NCBI GenBank assembly: GCA_034189035.1
Contig: JAXHVA010000077.1
Coordinates: 1 to 19,537 of the forward strand
Reading direction: 5' to 3'
DNA length: 19,537 bases
Origin: JAUXFK01 sp034189035
GTDB taxonomy: Bacteria; Desulfobacterota; UBA8473
This document shows, in pieces, positions 1 through 8,645 of this stretch. Each line of letters begins with the position of its first letter. Position 1 is the first letter of the stretch. The position numbers were made by a program, and so were the translations under genes. The notes beneath the pieces are model-generated. The model saw nothing but the letters and a program-made list of their open reading frames with translations, was not told the DNA's origin and made no database searches.

Positions 1-381
1 TTCCGGGACCTCACCTCTCTTTATTTGTGGGAATGATGGATACCTCTTATTGAGTTACACTCATTCTCACAATTACTACTACACATGATATCAATCAATA
101 CCTAGTGTATGAATTGTATTTAGTCATTATAGACCTGCCCCTATCCTTCCTTGACTTTCAATATCCATTTGTGTAAGAATAACGTTTCTATAAAATTGAT
201 TCAAGGGCCTTGAAAAGAGAAATTTTTAAAAGGTCTCATAGCAAAAATAGAAGTTTGTATCAGTTTTATACAGATTAAAATTTGACTACTGTTAGAGCGA
301 CTCTTTTCAAAAAGCTAAACTGTTACGAAATTTTAAATATAAATCGATTGCCCCCTCTTTCCAACCAGGAGGAAATACAGA
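1..381. other. AT-rich non-coding leader before the first gene
   Basis: No convincing reading frame was seen on either strand. The stretch is AT-rich with a few TTGACT hexamers (151-156 and 282-287) that could be -35 boxes, but neither has a good -10 box at 16-18 bases. Its last part (274-328) carries a sequence shared with the region before the TPR gene near 7855-7920. A strong ribosome binding site (AGGAGG, 367-372) precedes the ATG at 382. Confidence 0.6.
274..328 (+). repeat. Dispersed upstream element, copy A
   Basis: Two exact blocks are shared with the region upstream of the TPR gene: ATTAAAATTTGACT (274-287, also 7855-7868) and GCTAAACTGTTACGA (314-328, also 7906-7920). The spacer is 26 bases here and 37 there, and is poorly conserved. 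Both copies lie just before the ribosome binding site of a gene, so the element may be a promoter or operator, or a decayed mobile repeat. Confidence 0.6.
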
Positions 382-1377
382 ATGAAGAGGATATTTATTG
401 ATGGTTTAAAGGAAAACGATAAATTCGAAAGTATATTCTTAGTAAAAGGGAAGACCCTGGCCCTATCGAAGAATGGCAAGCCTTATCTCAATCTAAAACT
501 CGGAGATAAGACAGGAGAAATAGAAGCAAGGGTTTGGGATAATGCAGAATACCTCTCAAGTATTTTTGAGAAAGATGATTTTATAAGGGGAACCGCAAGA
601 GTATCTAAGTACCAGAATAATCTCCAACTCGTTTTATACGACATTGAAAAGTGTGATGAAAATGAGATATTTATCGATGATTTTCTCCCAAAGACAGATA
701 AAAGTATAGAAAAGATGTTCAGAGAATTAGTTGAAATCTCAAAAGAGATTAAGAACGACTATTTGAGGGAACTTTTAAATCTCTTCTTTGAAGATAAGGA
801 ATTCACAAAACGATTTAAGATCGCTCCAGCGGCTAAAGGACTACACCATGTCTATATCGGCGGATTATTAGAACACTCTCTATCAGTAGGTAAATTGATT
901 CTGGATGTAGCCAAACATTACAAAGGAATCAATACAGACCTTCTTTTAACAGGTGGAGTTCTACACGACATCGGTAAGATTCATGAACTCTCATATGATA
1001 GATCTTTTGATTATACCGATGAGGGGAGACTCCTGGGGCATATTACTTTAGGGGTTGAGATGATTGAGGACAAGATCATTGAAGTTCCCAACTTCCCAGA
1101 CGATTTAAGTATGCTGCTCAAGCATCTTATACTCAGCCATCATGGGCATTATGAATTCGGCTCTCCTAAAAGACCAAAGACAATAGAGGCAATCATACTG
1201 TACTATCTGGATGATTTAGATTCAAAGGTAAATGGGTTTCGACAATTTATAGAAAAGGAAAAGGGCAATAATTCCAAATGGACGTCTTACCATAGGCTGT
1301 TTGAAAGATATATTTACAAGGATACGAATGTAGAAGATTCAACAACAACTGAGGTTGATCAATATCGCACTCCCTGA
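382..1377 (+). CDS. YhaM-like OB-fold / HD-domain phosphohydrolase (3'-5' exoribonuclease family)
   Basis: The 331-residue protein has an N-terminal OB-fold (about 14-95, with the GKPYLNLKLGDKTGEIEARVW stretch at 32-52 typical of nucleic-acid-binding OB domains) followed by an HD domain (about 140-290). Putative metal ligands are H165 (LLEH), H195-D196 (LHDIGK), H220, the H253/H254/H256 cluster and D277/D278/D280. This OB-HD order and length match the YhaM family, whose Bacillus and Staphylococcus members are 3'-5' exonucleases acting on RNA or DNA in the cytoplasm. The start is the ATG preceded by AGGAGG at 367-372. It appears to be monocistronic, with 240 bases before the next gene. The family call is strong; the actual substrate is inferred from the family. 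Confidence 0.85.
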   Translation: MKRIFIDGLKENDKFESIFLVKGKTLALSKNGKPYLNLKLGDKTGEIEARVWDNAEYLSSIFEKDDFIRGTARVSKYQNNLQLVLYDIEKCDENEIFIDDFLPKTDKSIEKMFRELVEISKEIKNDYLRELLNLFFEDKEFTKRFKIAPAAKGLHHVYIGGLLEHSLSVGKLILDVAKHYKGINTDLLLTGGVLHDIGKIHELSYDRSFDYTDEGRLLGHITLGVEMIEDKIIEVPNFPDDLSMLLKHLILSHHGHYEFGSPKRPKTIEAIILYYLDDLDSKVNGFRQFIEKEKGNNSKWTSYHRLFERYIYKDTNVEDSTTTEVDQYRTP

Positions 1378-1445
1378 ATAATGTAAAATGTTATTGGCTT
1401 CCTTATGCAAGGAATCGGTCATAGCAAAGGCAATCGCATTTTATA

Positions 1446-1535
1446 ACTCGTACAAAATTCGTATCTATTCCCCCTGTTCTTTCTTAACGCTCACTACACT
1501 GCTCAAACAGTTGCACGCGTTATAAATATGACCGC
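1446..1535 (+). repeat. Dispersed upstream element, copy B (diverged)
   Basis: This stretch aligns by eye with 7786-7868: about 47 of 64 positions match from 1446 to 1509. The core TCTTTCTTAACGCTCACTA (1478-1496) matches 18 of 19 bases at 7815-7833. It lies between the YhaM-like gene and the EamA gene, about 80 bases before the latter's start. Similarity weakens toward 1535. I cannot say whether it is a regulatory region or an old repeat. Confidence 0.5.
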
Positions 1536-1617
1536 CTTTCCTGAGTTAAAACAATAGATATTTAAATGTAAATTCTTCACATCCGCATACTAAAATACAC
1601 AAGGTCAGTATTTTATT

Positions 1618-2481
1618 ATGTTATGGTTTCCCCTTTCACTGTTTTGTGCTCTATTCCTCTCAACCAGTGATGCTCTGAGTAAAAAAGCACTGAAACAAAG
1701 CAATCCATATATCATCTCATGGGTCAGGTTAGGATATTCTGTTCCATTTCTTTTAACGATACTCCCCTTTATATCGATTCCACATTTGGACTTTACTTTC
1801 TGGATAGTAATACTTGTAGCATTCCCTTTAGAGATAACCGCCCTGATACTCTATGTAAGGGCAATTAGCGTCTCACCCCTATCCCTGACTATCCCCTTTC
1901 TGGCCTTTACTCCTGTCTTTCTTATACTGACATCATTCATTATGCTGGGAGAATTTCCAGACAGATCTGGAATGAGTGGGATACTCTTTATCGCTGTCGG
2001 GGTCTATCTCTTGAATGTTCACATGAGTAAAAAGGGTATACTCAAACCATTCAAAGCGGTCTTTGAAGAAAGAGGATCTATTCTTATGATCATTGTTGCC
2101 TTTATCTACAGTATCACTTCAAACCTCGGTAAGCTGGCGATCCAGCATTCCAGCCCTGTCTTCTTTGGTATTCTGTACTTTCTGCTTCTGTCAATCATCT
2201 CATTGCCTGTCTTTACAATCGGATCAAAGCAAAAAGCCTCAAGGATCTTTACTTTCAAGCTAATCTTCCTCGCCATCGGTGTCTTCCATGCACTCGTAGT
2301 TCTTACCCACGTTTGGGCAATTAGTCTGATTGAGGTCCCTTATATGATCTCCGTAAAGCGGACAAGCCTTCTATTCAGCGTCATTTATGGATGGCTTTTA
2401 TTCAAAGAAGTCAATATAAAAGAGAGGCTTTTAGGGGTATCAATAATGTTAATTGGATTGATATTTATTACACTTTTTTAG
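1618..2481 (+). CDS. EamA-family (drug/metabolite transporter superfamily) permease
   Basis: The 287-residue, strongly hydrophobic protein has about ten predicted membrane spans arranged as two similar halves (about 1-135 and 150-287), the layout of the EamA/DMT superfamily. The first half contains the typical FLSTSDALSKKALK and MLGEFPDRSG stretches. The second half ends with GWLLFKEVNIKERLLGVS followed by a final hydrophobic span, the classical C-terminal EamA pattern. Members export or exchange small metabolites across the inner membrane; the substrate cannot be told from sequence. The ribosome binding site is weak (AAGG at 1601-1604, 13 bases before ATG). It stands alone, with 167 bases before the next gene. 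Confidence 0.85.
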   Translation: MLWFPLSLFCALFLSTSDALSKKALKQSNPYIISWVRLGYSVPFLLTILPFISIPHLDFTFWIVILVAFPLEITALILYVRAISVSPLSLTIPFLAFTPVFLILTSFIMLGEFPDRSGMSGILFIAVGVYLLNVHMSKKGILKPFKAVFEERGSILMIIVAFIYSITSNLGKLAIQHSSPVFFGILYFLLLSIISLPVFTIGSKQKASRIFTFKLIFLAIGVFHALVVLTHVWAISLIEVPYMISVKRTSLLFSVIYGWLLFKEVNIKERLLGVSIMLIGLIFITLF

Positions 2482-2648
2482 AATAAAAATATATGGGGTC
2501 AAAATTTATTAAGAAAAGCCTTTTTTCAACATGCATTTACACTGTTTCAGCAGTTCATTATCAGAAAAACAACAAATATCTATTCAAATCCGTTTAAAAT
2601 TATGATAGATATGCGGTACAGGGAAGATCAAAAAGGAGAGAGAGAATC

Positions 2649-4004
2649 ATGGCCTCGAATAATACGTCATATGACCTTACTTACAAAGGAAATGAGTTTA
2701 AAAGCAAGCTTCTCGAATTTTCGAAAAGCATCACTTTTGACTGGCTTTTGAATCAAGATAGAGCGCAGCTCAACAGAACTTCTGCGTTTGATACATTGAT
2801 TAGCCTTTTCCCACCCCTTGAGGAGGTATTTCAAAAAGGACTCACGAAAGACCCTCAGGAATTCTTTAAGACCTTGCCCCATATTTTTCAGGCTCAGGCA
2901 GCCTATAACAGAATCTATTCGGGTGATTTCCCTGAGAGTCAGTTGGATAGGAATACGATCAAGGATGTCCACGAACTTGCCCATTGCTTAGCTTCATTTT
3001 CGCCTTTCGTTATGCCCACAATCCTCTGGCTTCATGATATTGGTCGGTTTGAGGACAAGAGAAGGCATAATGAAAAGGGTGCTCAGATGATCCTGGAATT
3101 TGATCTGCTAAAGGAGAGAGGGTTAACCAGGGAAGAAACCTTATTGATCAGGAAGGTGGTTCAGTACCATCTTTTGATCGGTACCCTCTATACAGGAGAA
3201 TCTTCCTACATGTCCTTTGAATCTCTTCTGCGAGACGAAGAGTTCCAAACCATTATGAATGACTCTCATTATATAAAACGCTTTTTGGATTCTCTGACCC
3301 TCTTTACAATGATAGACGTATGGGGGTACCATATAAACGACATCTCACTCACTATGATAGGCAATTACCTTGAGATTAAAAAGGAGATGGAGGAGATATT
3401 TGCAAACAAGGGGGACTACAAAGAGGTCGCAAAGGGGCTTAAAGAAAAATCGAGAAAACATCTCGGCTGGCGTTTGATGGGATATATGATGGCATTCTCA
3501 AAGATTGGCAAGAAACCCCACTTAACCCTCGATTTTTATGCAAGGATGATAGATGACGGCTTTATAAGATATATTGAAAGGGAAGGTCTGTCCCAAAACT
3601 GGGATCGTTTTAAGGATACATACCTCGACAAGTTCGATCAGGTACAGTTCAAATACGGACTGGGGGTACTGATACCCCTTACTTATGGTGGTACAGGCAA
3701 GAAGATGCACCTTACAGATGATACAGAGGTAAATCCAAACCTCTTCCATCTGCTGGTCAATATAAACAGCAGAATAAAAAGAGAGGAAGAGACGAATCCT
3801 CAATCTATACCCGGTGCACTATGGAATGTCATCTTTAAAGGTTATCCCCTATGGAACCAACTGACCGATTTTCAAAAAAGGCTGAATGAATCCGGCCTCA
3901 TCGAAGAAATCGTAAATAAGGGATCCGTAAATGTAGACGATGAGGAGAAGGTAAATGTCCTGTCGATTGACTATACAGGGTTCTGGAAGCATGTTGAGTA
4001 CTAA
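2649..4004 (+). CDS. HD-domain protein of unknown function (451 aa)
   Basis: An HD-type phosphohydrolase core lies at about 100-230, with H108 and H112 (VHELAH), H129-D130 (WLHDIGRFEDKRRHNEKG), H140, H174 (VQYHLL) and D223 as likely metal ligands. The N-terminal 90 residues and the long C-terminal part (about 240-451) match nothing I recognise. The start is ATG, with AAGGAGAG at 2631-2638 about 10 bases upstream. It is distinct from the YhaM-like protein in the same window because it lacks an OB-fold. It ends 69 bases before cooF and may be transcribed with the CO dehydrogenase genes. HD proteins hydrolyse phosphate esters of nucleotides or nucleic acids; the substrate here is unknown. Confidence 0.7.
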   Translation: MASNNTSYDLTYKGNEFKSKLLEFSKSITFDWLLNQDRAQLNRTSAFDTLISLFPPLEEVFQKGLTKDPQEFFKTLPHIFQAQAAYNRIYSGDFPESQLDRNTIKDVHELAHCLASFSPFVMPTILWLHDIGRFEDKRRHNEKGAQMILEFDLLKERGLTREETLLIRKVVQYHLLIGTLYTGESSYMSFESLLRDEEFQTIMNDSHYIKRFLDSLTLFTMIDVWGYHINDISLTMIGNYLEIKKEMEEIFANKGDYKEVAKGLKEKSRKHLGWRLMGYMMAFSKIGKKPHLTLDFYARMIDDGFIRYIEREGLSQNWDRFKDTYLDKFDQVQFKYGLGVLIPLTYGGTGKKMHLTDDTEVNPNLFHLLVNINSRIKREEETNPQSIPGALWNVIFKGYPLWNQLTDFQKRLNESGLIEEIVNKGSVNVDDEEKVNVLSIDYTGFWKHVEY

Positions 4005-4073
4005 TAAAATCAATGAAAATGGCTTCTTACCAAAAAAATCATACTATCAAATTCAATCAAAGGAGGTAAGATT

Positions 4074-4553
4074 TTGAAAGAAATATTCGTTAATATAAAA
4101 AACTGCCTCGGCTGTAAATCCTGCGAACTGGCATGCGCTGTTGAGCATTCTCAGTCGAAGAGCCTGTTCGGCGCACTTTCAGAAAGCCCCCTTCCAAAGA
4201 AGAGGGTCTTCGTGGAATATGGAGACGGTACAAAAATCCCCTTACAGTGTCGCCACTGTCAGGAAGCTCCCTGTGTAGATGCCTGCATATCCGGGGCATT
4301 GAAGTGGGACAGCCGGGCGAACCTGGTTACCCATGAAAGTGACAGATGCGTGGGCTGTTGGATGTGCATTATGGTCTGCCCTTTTGGTGTAATCAGCAGA
4401 GAAAAGGAAGCAAAAGTGGCAATTAAGTGTGATCGTTGTTCTGAAAGGGATCTGCCTGCCTGCGTTGAGGCGTGCCCGAGCGGTGCACTGGTATTTTCTA
4501 CATTGGAAGAGATCGAAAAGCTAAGAAGAAAAAATGTTGCAAAAGCAATATAA
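4074..4553 (+). CDS. cooF: CooF-type ferredoxin-like electron transfer subunit, four [4Fe-4S]
   Basis: The 159-residue protein has sixteen cysteines in four groups, enough for four [4Fe-4S] clusters: C11/C14/C17/C21, C59/C62/C67/C71, C92/C95/C98/C102 and C119/C122/C130/C134. This is the dicluster-repeat architecture of CooF and of HycB/DmsB-like subunits. Its place directly before cooS, with 22 bases between, identifies it as CooF, the partner that takes electrons from CO dehydrogenase. The start is TTG at 4074, chosen because AGGAGGT (4062-4068) sits about 5 bases upstream and no ATG is nearby. No signal or Tat peptide is present, so the protein is cytoplasmic. Confidence 0.9.
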   Translation: MKEIFVNIKNCLGCKSCELACAVEHSQSKSLFGALSESPLPKKRVFVEYGDGTKIPLQCRHCQEAPCVDACISGALKWDSRANLVTHESDRCVGCWMCIMVCPFGVISREKEAKVAIKCDRCSERDLPACVEACPSGALVFSTLEEIEKLRRKNVAKAI

Positions 4554-4575
4554 ACTGTTCTGAGGATGTTTAATA

Positions 4576-6453
4576 ATGGATAGAGAAGATCGAGCATCCA
4601 GCCGCTCTATTGATCTTGCAAGCCAGATCATGTTACAGGAAGCTGAAAGGCAGGGAATAAAGACCGCTTGGGACCGTTTTGAGGCACAGCAACCTCAATG
4701 CGGTTTTGGAGAATTGGGTATCTGTTGCCGAAACTGTACTATGGGTCCCTGTCGTATAGATCCCTTTGGGGAAGGGCCCAGCCAAGGCGTATGTGGTGCT
4801 ACAGCCGATATAATCGTTGCTCGGAACCTGCTTCGAATGATTGCCACAGGAGCAGCAGCTCACTCAGATCATGGCAGGGATGTTACCCATACATTGCTCT
4901 TAACCGCTGAAGGAAAAAGCGGGGGGTATGAAATAAAAGACGAGGCAAAGCTGAATGCCGTAGCGGCCGAGTATGGAATTGCAACCGAAAGAAGGGGAAA
5001 AGAAGAGATTGCTTACGAACTGGCACAAGCTGTATATGCAGAGTTCGGCAAACAGGAAGGCCCTATACGGTTTACCCGCCGTGCGCCTTCAAAGCGTGTT
5101 GAGTTATGGCAGAAGCTGGGAATCGATCCAAGGGGTGTGGACCGAGAGGTGGTAGAGGCTTTGCACCGTACCCATATCGGTGTGGATAATGACTATGTCA
5201 ACTTAATACTCCACGGGTTGAGAACAGCCCTCAGCGATGGATGGGGCGGATCCACGATCGCCACTGAACTGTCCGACGTTCTGTTCGGCACACCAAAACC
5301 TATCAAATCAATGGCTAATTTAGGCGTTCTAAGTCCAGATAAGGTGAATATCATCGTTCACGGGCATGAACCCACCTTATCCGATATGATCGTAGCAGCA
5401 GCCAATGATTTCGATCTCATATCACTGGCTAAACAGAAGGGGGCAAACGGCATAAACGTAACCGGTATCTGCTGTACAGGTAACGAGGTCTTGATGCGAC
5501 ACGGCATCCCCATTGCCGGTAACTTCCTGCAACAGGAGCTTGCAATCATCACCGGAGCTGTGGAGGCCATGGTTGTGGATGTACAGTGTATCATGCCGGC
5601 TATTACCAGCCTGAGCGGATGCTTTCATACGAAGATAATATCAACCTCGCCAAAGGCCAAATTCCCAGGGGCTACTCATATAGAATTTCATGAAGATAAT
5701 GCGCTTGAAATCGCAAAGGAGATAGCAAAGACAGCCGTGGAAAACTACCCTGCCCGCAATGCTTCACAGGTTAAGATTCCGGATGTAAAGACAGAGTGTA
5801 TGGTGGGTTTTAGTGTAGAGGCCATTATAAATGCACTGGGAGGCGGCCTGGATCCTCTCCTCGATGCAGTAAAGTCAGGGGCAGTTAAAGGTCTTGTCGG
5901 TGTTGTAGGCTGTAATAACCCTAAGATACAACAGGACTACGGCCATCTTAATCTGGTTAAAGAATTAATCAAGAACGATATCCTCGTTGTAAATACAGGA
6001 TGTAATTCCATAGCATGCGCCAAAGCAGGCCTGCTCCTGCCAGAGGCAGCGGATCAGGCAGGCGATGGTCTGAAGGGGGTATGTCAGTCACTTGGTATCC
6101 CACCTGTGCTCCATATGGGCTCATGTGTGGATATAAGCCGAATCCTCACAGCATGTGCAGCAATTGCAAATGCGTTAGGCGTTGACATCAGTGATCTTCC
6201 TGTTGCAGGTGCTGCTCCAGAATGGATGAGCGAAAAGGCTGTGAGTATCGGTACTTATGTTGTTGCCTCTGGGATATACACCGTATTAGGAACCGTACCA
6301 CCGGTACTGGGAAGTATAAATGTAGCCAAACTCCTTACTGAAGGAGCCGAAGATGTGGTTGGCGCCAGGTTTGCTGTAGAGATCGATCCTTTCAATGCTG
6401 CAAAGCTTATTATCGATCATATTACTGCAAAGAGAAAAGCCCTAGGCATATAA
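4576..6453 (+). CDS. cooS: Anaerobic Ni,Fe carbon-monoxide dehydrogenase catalytic subunit
   Basis: CooS catalyses CO + H2O to CO2 + 2 electrons + 2 H+ as a cytoplasmic homodimer. The 625-residue length is normal for the family. D-cluster cysteines are C42 and C50 (CX7C). B-cluster ligands are C51, C54, C59 and C73. The expected C-cluster ligands are all present: H264 (VHGHEP), C300 (GICCTG), C338 (VQCIMP), C446 (GCNNPK), C476 (NTGCNS) and C517 (MGSCVD). The catalytic histidine loop AAHSDHGRD (94-102) and the lysine in SEKAVSIG (about 554) are kept, so the enzyme should be functional. It follows cooF and precedes the flavoprotein by 19 bases. No acetyl-CoA synthase, CooC or hydrogenase gene is in the window, which favours a stand-alone CO-oxidising or CO2-reducing role over the Wood-Ljungdahl complex. 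Confidence 0.97.
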   Translation: MDREDRASSRSIDLASQIMLQEAERQGIKTAWDRFEAQQPQCGFGELGICCRNCTMGPCRIDPFGEGPSQGVCGATADIIVARNLLRMIATGAAAHSDHGRDVTHTLLLTAEGKSGGYEIKDEAKLNAVAAEYGIATERRGKEEIAYELAQAVYAEFGKQEGPIRFTRRAPSKRVELWQKLGIDPRGVDREVVEALHRTHIGVDNDYVNLILHGLRTALSDGWGGSTIATELSDVLFGTPKPIKSMANLGVLSPDKVNIIVHGHEPTLSDMIVAAANDFDLISLAKQKGANGINVTGICCTGNEVLMRHGIPIAGNFLQQELAIITGAVEAMVVDVQCIMPAITSLSGCFHTKIISTSPKAKFPGATHIEFHEDNALEIAKEIAKTAVENYPARNASQVKIPDVKTECMVGFSVEAIINALGGGLDPLLDAVKSGAVKGLVGVVGCNNPKIQQDYGHLNLVKELIKNDILVVNTGCNSIACAKAGLLLPEAADQAGDGLKGVCQSLGIPPVLHMGSCVDISRILTACAAIANALGVDISDLPVAGAAPEWMSEKAVSIGTYVVASGIYTVLGTVPPVLGSINVAKLLTEGAEDVVGARFAVEIDPFNAAKLIIDHITAKRKALGI

Positions 6454-6472
6454 ACCATAGGAGGGATTTTGT

Positions 6473-7726
6473 ATGAGCTACATAATTATAGGCAATAGCG
6501 CTGCCGGGGTGAGTGCGGCCGAAACGATTCGGGATATAGACCGAACCTCACCGATCTCACTAATATCGGACGAACCCCACGGCTTTTACAGTAAGAGTCT
6601 CCTGCCTGATCTCATTTCAGGCAAAATCTCTCAAGAGAAGACTCTCTTGCGCAATGAGAGCTTTTATAAGGACCTGGGGATAGAGGCGATCCTGGGAGAA
6701 AAGGTAGAACGGATATCCCCGAAGAAGAACAGTGTAACCCTCTGTAATGGTAAAGAAATCGAGTATGATAAGCTTCTCATTGCCACAGGAGTCAGTCCAA
6801 AGGTAATGATAGAGATCGATAAGGAAGCAGACAACTTCTACATGGTTCGAACCTTAGAGGATGCCATTGCCTTAAGAGAAGCCGCTTTAAAAGCCAAGCG
6901 AGCTACGGTCATCGGGGCAGGACTCATCGGATTGAAGATCGCTGCAGCCTTACATTCATTGGGACTTGACATTACGGTTTTAGGCAAGTATGAAATCTTA
7001 TTGCCCAGGGTTATGGATGCGACTGCCGGAGAAATACTGAAAGAGCTATTCGAAGACAATGGTGTTAAGGTCTTTACAAAGGTTAAGGTATCCGGTGTGA
7101 ATGCAGATAGTGTCCAATTGTCCGATGACCGATCGATTGCAAGCGATATCGTTGTCATGGCTACAGGGGTAAAACCGAATATTGACTTACTTGAAGGGAC
7201 AGAGATTGCAATCAACCAAGGGATCATCACAGACGCGCATATGAGGACGAATCTCGAAAATATCTATGCTGCAGGGGACATAGTGGAGGACAAGGACATA
7301 CTCGGTCAAGAAAAAGGGTTTTTAAACCCTATCTGGCCCAAGGCCGTACTTCAAGGAAGGATCGCCGGTACAAATATGGCCGGGAGAAAAAGGGAATTTA
7401 CTGGATCCATGATGATGAATTCAATTGAGTTTTTTAACACACCTCTTATCTCGGCAGGTATCATTCAACACGGGCAGGGCCGCTTTAAGGATGAAATCAT
7501 AACATTCAATAAACAAGACAAGATATATCAAAAACTCATATTTGAAAAGGATCGTCTCAAAGGAGCGGTTCTTCTTGGAAAGATAGATAAGGCAGGAGTA
7601 ATAACGAATCTTATTAGAGAACAAAGAGATATCTCATCGATGAGAGGAAAGCTTTTATCCGAGAGCTTTGGCTATGGGAATGCATTGAAGACCAAAGAGG
7701 CACCACAGTATTCTTGGATCATTTAG
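6473..7726 (+). CDS. FAD/NAD(P)H-dependent oxidoreductase of the CODH operon
   Basis: The 417-residue flavoprotein belongs to the pyridine-nucleotide-disulfide-reductase fold class. It has an N-terminal FAD-binding motif GNSAAGVSAAE (7-17), LLIATG (101-106), an NAD(P)-binding motif VIGAGLIGLK (146-155) and a second FAD motif YAAGDI (265-270). No redox-active CXXXXC pair is present, so it is not a disulfide reductase. Similar NADH oxidase or rubredoxin-reductase-like proteins sit after cooF-cooS in many anaerobes. They are thought to take electrons from CooF to NAD(P)+, or to oxygen-detoxifying partners. The start is ATG after AGGAGGG (6459-6465). It is the last gene of the CODH operon, with 230 bases before the next start. 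The electron acceptor is inferred from context. Confidence 0.85.
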   Translation: MSYIIIGNSAAGVSAAETIRDIDRTSPISLISDEPHGFYSKSLLPDLISGKISQEKTLLRNESFYKDLGIEAILGEKVERISPKKNSVTLCNGKEIEYDKLLIATGVSPKVMIEIDKEADNFYMVRTLEDAIALREAALKAKRATVIGAGLIGLKIAAALHSLGLDITVLGKYEILLPRVMDATAGEILKELFEDNGVKVFTKVKVSGVNADSVQLSDDRSIASDIVVMATGVKPNIDLLEGTEIAINQGIITDAHMRTNLENIYAAGDIVEDKDILGQEKGFLNPIWPKAVLQGRIAGTNMAGRKREFTGSMMMNSIEFFNTPLISAGIIQHGQGRFKDEIITFNKQDKIYQKLIFEKDRLKGAVLLGKIDKAGVITNLIREQRDISSMRGKLLSESFGYGNALKTKEAPQYSWII

Positions 7727-7785
7727 ATTAATAGTAACAGTTTTGCTTTTTAAAAAGAAACGTTTCAACGAAAAACAAGTTTTAA

Positions 7786-7920
7786 TCCGTATAAAATCGT
7801 ATTTTATACCCTTCTCTTTCTTAACGCTTACTAAGAGGCTCAGACAACACATACATTAAAATTTGACTCTCGTTGAAGCTTGATGATAGTTTTCTATTTC
7901 ATAGCGCTAAACTGTTACGA
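7786..7920 (+). repeat. Dispersed upstream element, copy C (longest)
   Basis: The left part (7786-7848) matches the region before the EamA gene (1446-1509), with the core TCTTTCTTAACGCTTACTA at 7815-7833. The right part shares two exact blocks with the region before the YhaM-like gene: ATTAAAATTTGACT (7855-7868) and GCTAAACTGTTACGA (7906-7920). This copy therefore links the other two. It ends about 20 bases before the ribosome binding site of the TPR gene, and it argues that the sequence from 7873 to 7956 is non-coding although the frame is open. Confidence 0.55.
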
Positions 7921-7941
7921 TTGTTACAACTACACTTCGAA

Positions 7942-7949
7942 AAGGGGGA
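7942..7949 (+). promoter_or_regulatory. Ribosome binding site deciding the TTG start of the TPR gene
   Basis: AAGGGGGA lies 7 bases before the TTG at 7957. The more upstream in-frame TTG at 7873 has no such site and falls inside the dispersed element. Confidence 0.6.
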
Positions 7950-7956
7950 TGAATCA

Positions 7957-8631
7957 TTGTCAAAAGAAAAGGAATATAAAAAGGCGAATTCCATCGCTGA
8001 AAGAGGATCAACCTTAATAGAACAGGGTGATTATGACAGCTCCCTGATATGCCTTTACGAAGCGCTTGATATATTTACCAGGTTGGAGGATATAGAAAAG
8101 CAAGCCGTTCAATTAAACAAAATAGCCCATGTATACATGCGTATGAAGGATCATCAAAAGGCAATTGAGACATATAAAAACTCTTTTTCTTTATTTCAAA
8201 AGTTAGAGGATCCTTATCGGCAGGCAATGGTCCTGAACAATATGGGACACACGCAGGTTCAATGCCGTCAGTTCGACGATGCTCTCAATAGTTTCAAAAA
8301 ATCCTGTCAAATATTTAAAGACTTGGAGGACAGCTGTTGTGTGGCAGATCAGCTAGGAAATATCGGCTCTGTATTGAGAGATATAAGTGCGTATGATGAA
8401 GCACTGCAAAACTACTATGAAGCTTTGTCAATATATGAAGAACTTGGCGATAGTTTGGGGATAGCAAATCAGTTCAGTAATATCGGATATATCTGTGCAA
8501 TGAAAAAGGATCCCTGTAAGGCATTGGAATGGTTTGAAAAGGCCTTACCCCTTTTTGAGAAAACAAATGAGACTCAACGGGCTGAATTTGCGAGAAAAAA
8601 CATTAATAATCTCAAACGTTTTATGCAATAG
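7957..8631 (+). CDS. Tetratricopeptide (TPR) repeat protein
   Basis: From the TTG at 7957 the protein is 224 residues and consists almost entirely of five TPR units with an exact 40-residue period (about 10-43, 49-83, 89-123, 129-163, 169-203). Each unit shows the LED-x4-QA-x2-LN and Y/F-x2-S/A-x3-F pattern of the longer, kinesin-light-chain-like TPR type. No signal peptide or catalytic domain is seen, so it is probably a cytoplasmic protein-interaction scaffold. An upstream in-frame TTG at 7873 would add 28 residues but lacks a ribosome binding site and overlaps a repeat. The gene ends 14 bases before the DUF4037 gene and is probably co-transcribed with it. The DUF4037 protein is its most likely partner, by context. 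Confidence 0.85.
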   Translation: MSKEKEYKKANSIAERGSTLIEQGDYDSSLICLYEALDIFTRLEDIEKQAVQLNKIAHVYMRMKDHQKAIETYKNSFSLFQKLEDPYRQAMVLNNMGHTQVQCRQFDDALNSFKKSCQIFKDLEDSCCVADQLGNIGSVLRDISAYDEALQNYYEALSIYEELGDSLGIANQFSNIGYICAMKKDPCKALEWFEKALPLFEKTNETQRAEFARKNINNLKRFMQ

Positions 8632-8645
8632 AAAGGTACCTCAAT

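Noticed and set aside
1399..1414. Possible terminator after the YhaM-like gene (TTCCTT, ATGC, AAGGAA)
   Set aside because: The stem is only 6 bp, AT-rich, and is not followed by a T-run.
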